Shown piece after piece: positions 4,969-6,620 of a DNA stretch of 6,620 nucleotides. The stretch covers positions 1 through 6,620 of the forward strand of contig JAODAY010000234.1 in NCBI GenBank assembly GCA_025463665.1, written 5' to 3'. Source of the stretch: Microbacteriaceae bacterium (GTDB lineage Bacteria; Actinomycetota; Actinomycetes; Actinomycetales; Microbacteriaceae). The stretch's first letter is position 1. Each line of letters opens with the position of its first letter. The notes beneath the pieces are model-generated. The model ran no database searches. It was not told the origin of the DNA and saw nothing but the letters and a program-made list of their open reading frames with translations. A program made the translations under genes and the position numbers.

Positions 4969-5537
4969 CGACTGCCGCCAGGCAGCCCCTGCTCCAACAC
5001 GGCGATAGCCGCCCTGAAGGTCTCCACCGGGTCTGTTCCGTGGGCGGCCGTGTGCTCGTGGGAGACGCGAGCCGCGGTAACGATCGCCCCGGCGACCATC
5101 ATGGCGCGCAACGAGCCCTCCGGCTCGTGCAGCCTCGCCGCGATCGGAGCGAGGATGGCGTGCTCGAAGTGGCGGATGGCAGACAGCCACACGCGGTTCA
5201 GGGCGGGATCGGCGAGCACGAGGGGGACGAGTCGGCGGGTCCTGTCGGCGTGGTCGCCCCACATCGAGTTGCGAAACCCCTCGAGCGCGACATCCGCGAT
5301 CGAGCGATCCTCGGGTGCGCTGCGGAAGGCTTCCTCCACGGCGGCGATCCCGGCCTCGAGAACCGGACGGATGACCTCTTCGCGAGTGGCGAAGTATCGG
5401 TAGAAGGTGCGTTCGTTCAGGCCGATGCGCGTGGCGAGCTCGGCGATCGTGATGTCCGTGCCGTCTTCGATGAAGAGGAGACATGCCGCCTCTGAGGCTC
5501 GCAATCGTGCCAGTCGGGTGGCTTCGCGCAATGCCAT
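4965..5537 (-). CDS. TetR-family transcriptional regulator
   Basis: A 190-residue regulator with the usual N-terminal TetR DNA-binding domain: ITIAELATRIGLNERTFYRYF at residues 29-49 is the helix-turn-helix, followed by TREEVIRPVLEAGIAAVEEAF. The C-terminal ligand and dimer domain is helical and not assignable to a ligand. I start at the ATG at 5537 (MALREATRLARL) and not at the one 8 codons upstream. A TACGCT -10 box lies exactly 6 nt before 5537, which predicts a leaderless mRNA, and the upstream start would place the promoter inside the gene. Its stop shares CTAG with the stop of the convergent MFS gene. Control of that transporter is the likely job, though regulators are more often divergent than convergent to their target. 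The glycoside hydrolase gene upstream on the same strand is a second possible target. Confidence 0.9.
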   Translation of the reverse strand: MALREATRLARLRASEAACLLFIEDGTDITIAELATRIGLNERTFYRYFATREEVIRPVLEAGIAAVEEAFRSAPEDRSIADVALEGFRNSMWGDHADRTRRLVPLVLADPALNRVWLSAIRHFEHAILAPIAARLHEPEGSLRAMMVAGAIVTAARVSHEHTAAHGTDPVETFRAAIAVLEQGLPGGSR

Positions 5538-5543
5538 GAAGCA

Positions 5544-5549
5544 AGCGTA
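5544..5549 (-). promoter_or_regulatory. Candidate -10 box (TACGCT) of the TetR gene, leaderless
   Basis: TACGCT is followed by TGCTTC and then ATG, so transcription should begin at the start codon. There is no Shine-Dalgarno. The site decides between the two possible ATG starts of the TetR gene. Confidence 0.5.
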
Positions 5550-5560
5550 CCGACCGCCCA

Positions 5561-5570
5561 CGCGATCGCG
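5561..5570. promoter_or_regulatory. Perfect 10-bp palindrome CGCGATCGCG at the TetR promoter
   Basis: It is centred about 28 bp upstream of the predicted TetR transcription start and reaches into the expected -35 position, so it could be an autoregulatory operator. CGATCG-rich palindromes are common by chance in DNA of this composition, and it does not resemble the inverted repeat at the MFS promoter, so confidence is low. Confidence 0.25.
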
Positions 5571-5601
5571 ACGAAAGATTACTCGACTATGCCGTGCCGC
5601 T

Positions 5602-6620
5602 CTACCGTTCCCCCCGCACCGCGTTCACACGCACGTAGTCGAACTCGCTCGCGAAGCCCGCGCCGCCCAGCGAGACCAGCCCAACGCGCGGGGTGGCGCC
5701 GAGATTGTGGGTCCAGGTTCCGCCGCGATCCCAGTTCTTTCCGTCGAGACTCGTGTACGCCGTGAAGCGGTCGACGTCGCCTCCCTCGCGGTGCACGATG
5801 CGCAGGTAGGTCCACTCGCCAGCCGGGCCCACGACGGTGTTGCCGTAGGTCGGGTACAGCGCAGGAACCGGGGAGACCTGCTTGCCGAACTCGGTCTGGC
5901 GGGTGTTCCAGATAGACACCGACGACAGCTTCACGTAGTTGCCGTCGTCGCCGTAGATCACGAGGCCCCCCTGCACGTAGTTGAAGCAGCATCCCTCCGC
6001 CGGGGTCGACACACGCACCCGCGTCTCGACGACGTAGTCGCCCTCGGGCGCCGGCTCGGTGAGCACGGAGGCGAGCGGGATGGACGGTGGGTGGAGGTCG
6101 GCGGCCTGGGTCTGCCAAGTCAGCATCTCGCCGGTGAGCGCGTAGCTCGCCGTCTCCGGTCGCACCCAGGTCCACTGCGGGGAGAGCACCGGTGTCGCGA
6201 AGTCGTCGGAGAGATCGTCGTATTGGCGGCGCACGCGGAGGTCGCGGATGTAGTCGTCGCGGTAACCGGTGCGCTGCCGGGGCTGGGCCGCGGGGCCGGC
6301 GACCGGCTCGTCCGACGGGCCGTAGCCGCCACGCACGACCGGCCAGCCCTGCCGCCAGTCGAGCGGGTCGAGCAGCGCCGGTCGGCGGTTGAGGTTGATC
6401 GTGGCGTCGATGTACGGGTTGTTCTGGTCGATCGCATGGTAGATCGTCCAATCCTGGCCGTCGAAATCGGTGAACACCGTGTTGTGCCCCGGGCCAACCC
6501 AGCGGTTGCCGTTCTGCGTGAGCACCGGCGTGCCTCCGACGCGAGCGTCGAGGAGGGAGACGCCGTGACGGTCCGCGAACGGACCGAGGGGGCTCCGCGA
6601 GCGGGCTGCGAACACCGAGT
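5602..6620 (-). CDS. Glycoside hydrolase family 43-type enzyme, C-terminal part with beta-sandwich domain (5' end outside window)
   Basis: At least 338 residues, open at the right edge; the N-terminus, with at least the catalytic base and any signal peptide, is missing. Numbering from the Val codon at 6615: FAARSRSPLGPF (2-13) and WVGPGHNTVFTDFDGQDWTIYHAID (39-63), then LDPLDWRQGWPVV (82-94), are the last blades of a GH43 five-bladed propeller. The GxGH histidine (44) matches the one lining the central channel of arabinanases. After a linker (about 97-130), residues 133-333 (DDLSDDF...FASEFDYVRV) form a beta-sandwich of the DUF1349 or GH43 C-terminal type, possibly sugar-binding, with vicinal cysteines 209-210. 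Likely substrates are arabinan or xylan side chains; the exact linkage cannot be told. Secretion is probable but unseen. It lies 64 bp upstream of the TetR gene on the same strand, and no terminator is evident between them. Confidence 0.85.
   Translation of the reverse strand, partial: SVFAARSRSPLGPFADRHGVSLLDARVGGTPVLTQNGNRWVGPGHNTVFTDFDGQDWTIYHAIDQNNPYIDATINLNRRPALLDPLDWRQGWPVVRGGYGPSDEPVAGPAAQPRQRTGYRDDYIRDLRVRRQYDDLSDDFATPVLSPQWTWVRPETASYALTGEMLTWQTQAADLHPPSIPLASVLTEPAPEGDYVVETRVRVSTPAEGCCFNYVQGGLVIYGDDGNYVKLSSVSIWNTRQTEFGKQVSPVPALYPTYGNTVVGPAGEWTYLRIVHREGGDVDRFTAYTSLDGKNWDRGGTWTHNLGATPRVGLVSLGGAGFASEFDYVRVNAVRGER

Noticed and set aside
3831..5495. Long plus-strand open frame of 554 codons
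   Set aside because: Arg-rich composition and no motifs; it overlaps the MFS gene in another frame and lies antisense to the TetR gene, both of which have clear families.
3610..5544. Long minus-strand open frame of 644 codons
   Set aside because: It runs antisense to the MFS gene and out of frame through the TetR gene. Its product is rich in Arg, His, Gly and Asp with no domain or hydrophobic core, as expected for a high-GC shadow frame.
5538..5561. Upstream ATG of the TetR frame at 5561
   Set aside because: It would place the TACGCT -10 box inside the gene, and the 8 added residues (MGGRYACF) are not typical of the family.
5538..5601. Search for a terminator after the GH43 gene
   Set aside because: No stable hairpin followed by a T run is visible; only the CGCGATCGCG palindrome and the TetR promoter candidate are found.
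5579..6451. Minus-strand open frame of 290 codons
   Set aside because: Same strand but a different frame from the GH43 gene; Pro/Arg-rich with no recognisable domain, whereas the GH43 frame has family motifs.

Overview
The window is about 70% GC and tightly packed, with promoters of the TAnnnT type sitting directly on start codons. The proteins are of kinds common in high-GC actinobacteria. Together this suggests an actinobacterial chromosome, most likely Micrococcales and perhaps Microbacteriaceae; the family-level guess is inference from style and gene content. No rRNA, tRNA, CRISPR array, transposase or phage gene is visible, and no gene-free stretch exceeds about 110 bp.

Layout, left to right. 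(1) Positions 1-1111, minus strand: a two-gene operon in which a SatD-like protein (cyclase-like N-terminal half plus a C-terminal helix-turn-helix) is followed, with a 4-base GTGA overlap, by a multi-pass membrane protein that runs off the left edge. Its promoter lies in an AT-rich island with three alternating CTTAT half-sites. (2) 1177-2308: the NAD(P)H-hydrate epimerase gene nnrE (minus) is divergent from a small DUF3054 membrane protein (plus). Their candidate promoters interlock in 40 bp. (3) 2293-2377: five tandem 17-bp repeats; the first unit contains the stop codon of the DUF3054 gene, and the rest fill the convergent gap. (4) 2396-3481, minus: a NYN-domain nuclease-like protein with a C-terminal OST-HTH/LOTUS RNA-binding domain. 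(5) 3589-4968, plus: a 14-helix MFS drug-efflux-type transporter, converging with a TetR-family regulator (4965-5537, minus) so that both stop codons lie in one CTAG. (6) 5602-6620, minus: the C-terminal part of a family-43 glycoside hydrolase with an added beta-sandwich domain, cut by the right edge.

How the genes may work together. SatD plus the membrane protein looks like a self-regulating stress or envelope unit. The TetR protein is the obvious candidate regulator of the MFS pump, whose promoter carries an inverted repeat over its -10 box. The epimerase is metabolite-repair housekeeping, the NYN-LOTUS protein is probably RNA-related, and the GH43 enzyme points to use of plant polysaccharide (arabinan or xylan).

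The most unusual signals are the 17-bp tandem array grown from a gene's 3' end, the alternating half-sites ahead of the SatD gene, and the repeated placement of a -10 hexamer exactly 6 nt before the start codon in four of the seven genes whose 5' ends are inside the window. The last signal predicts leaderless mRNAs and corrects the start of the TetR gene.
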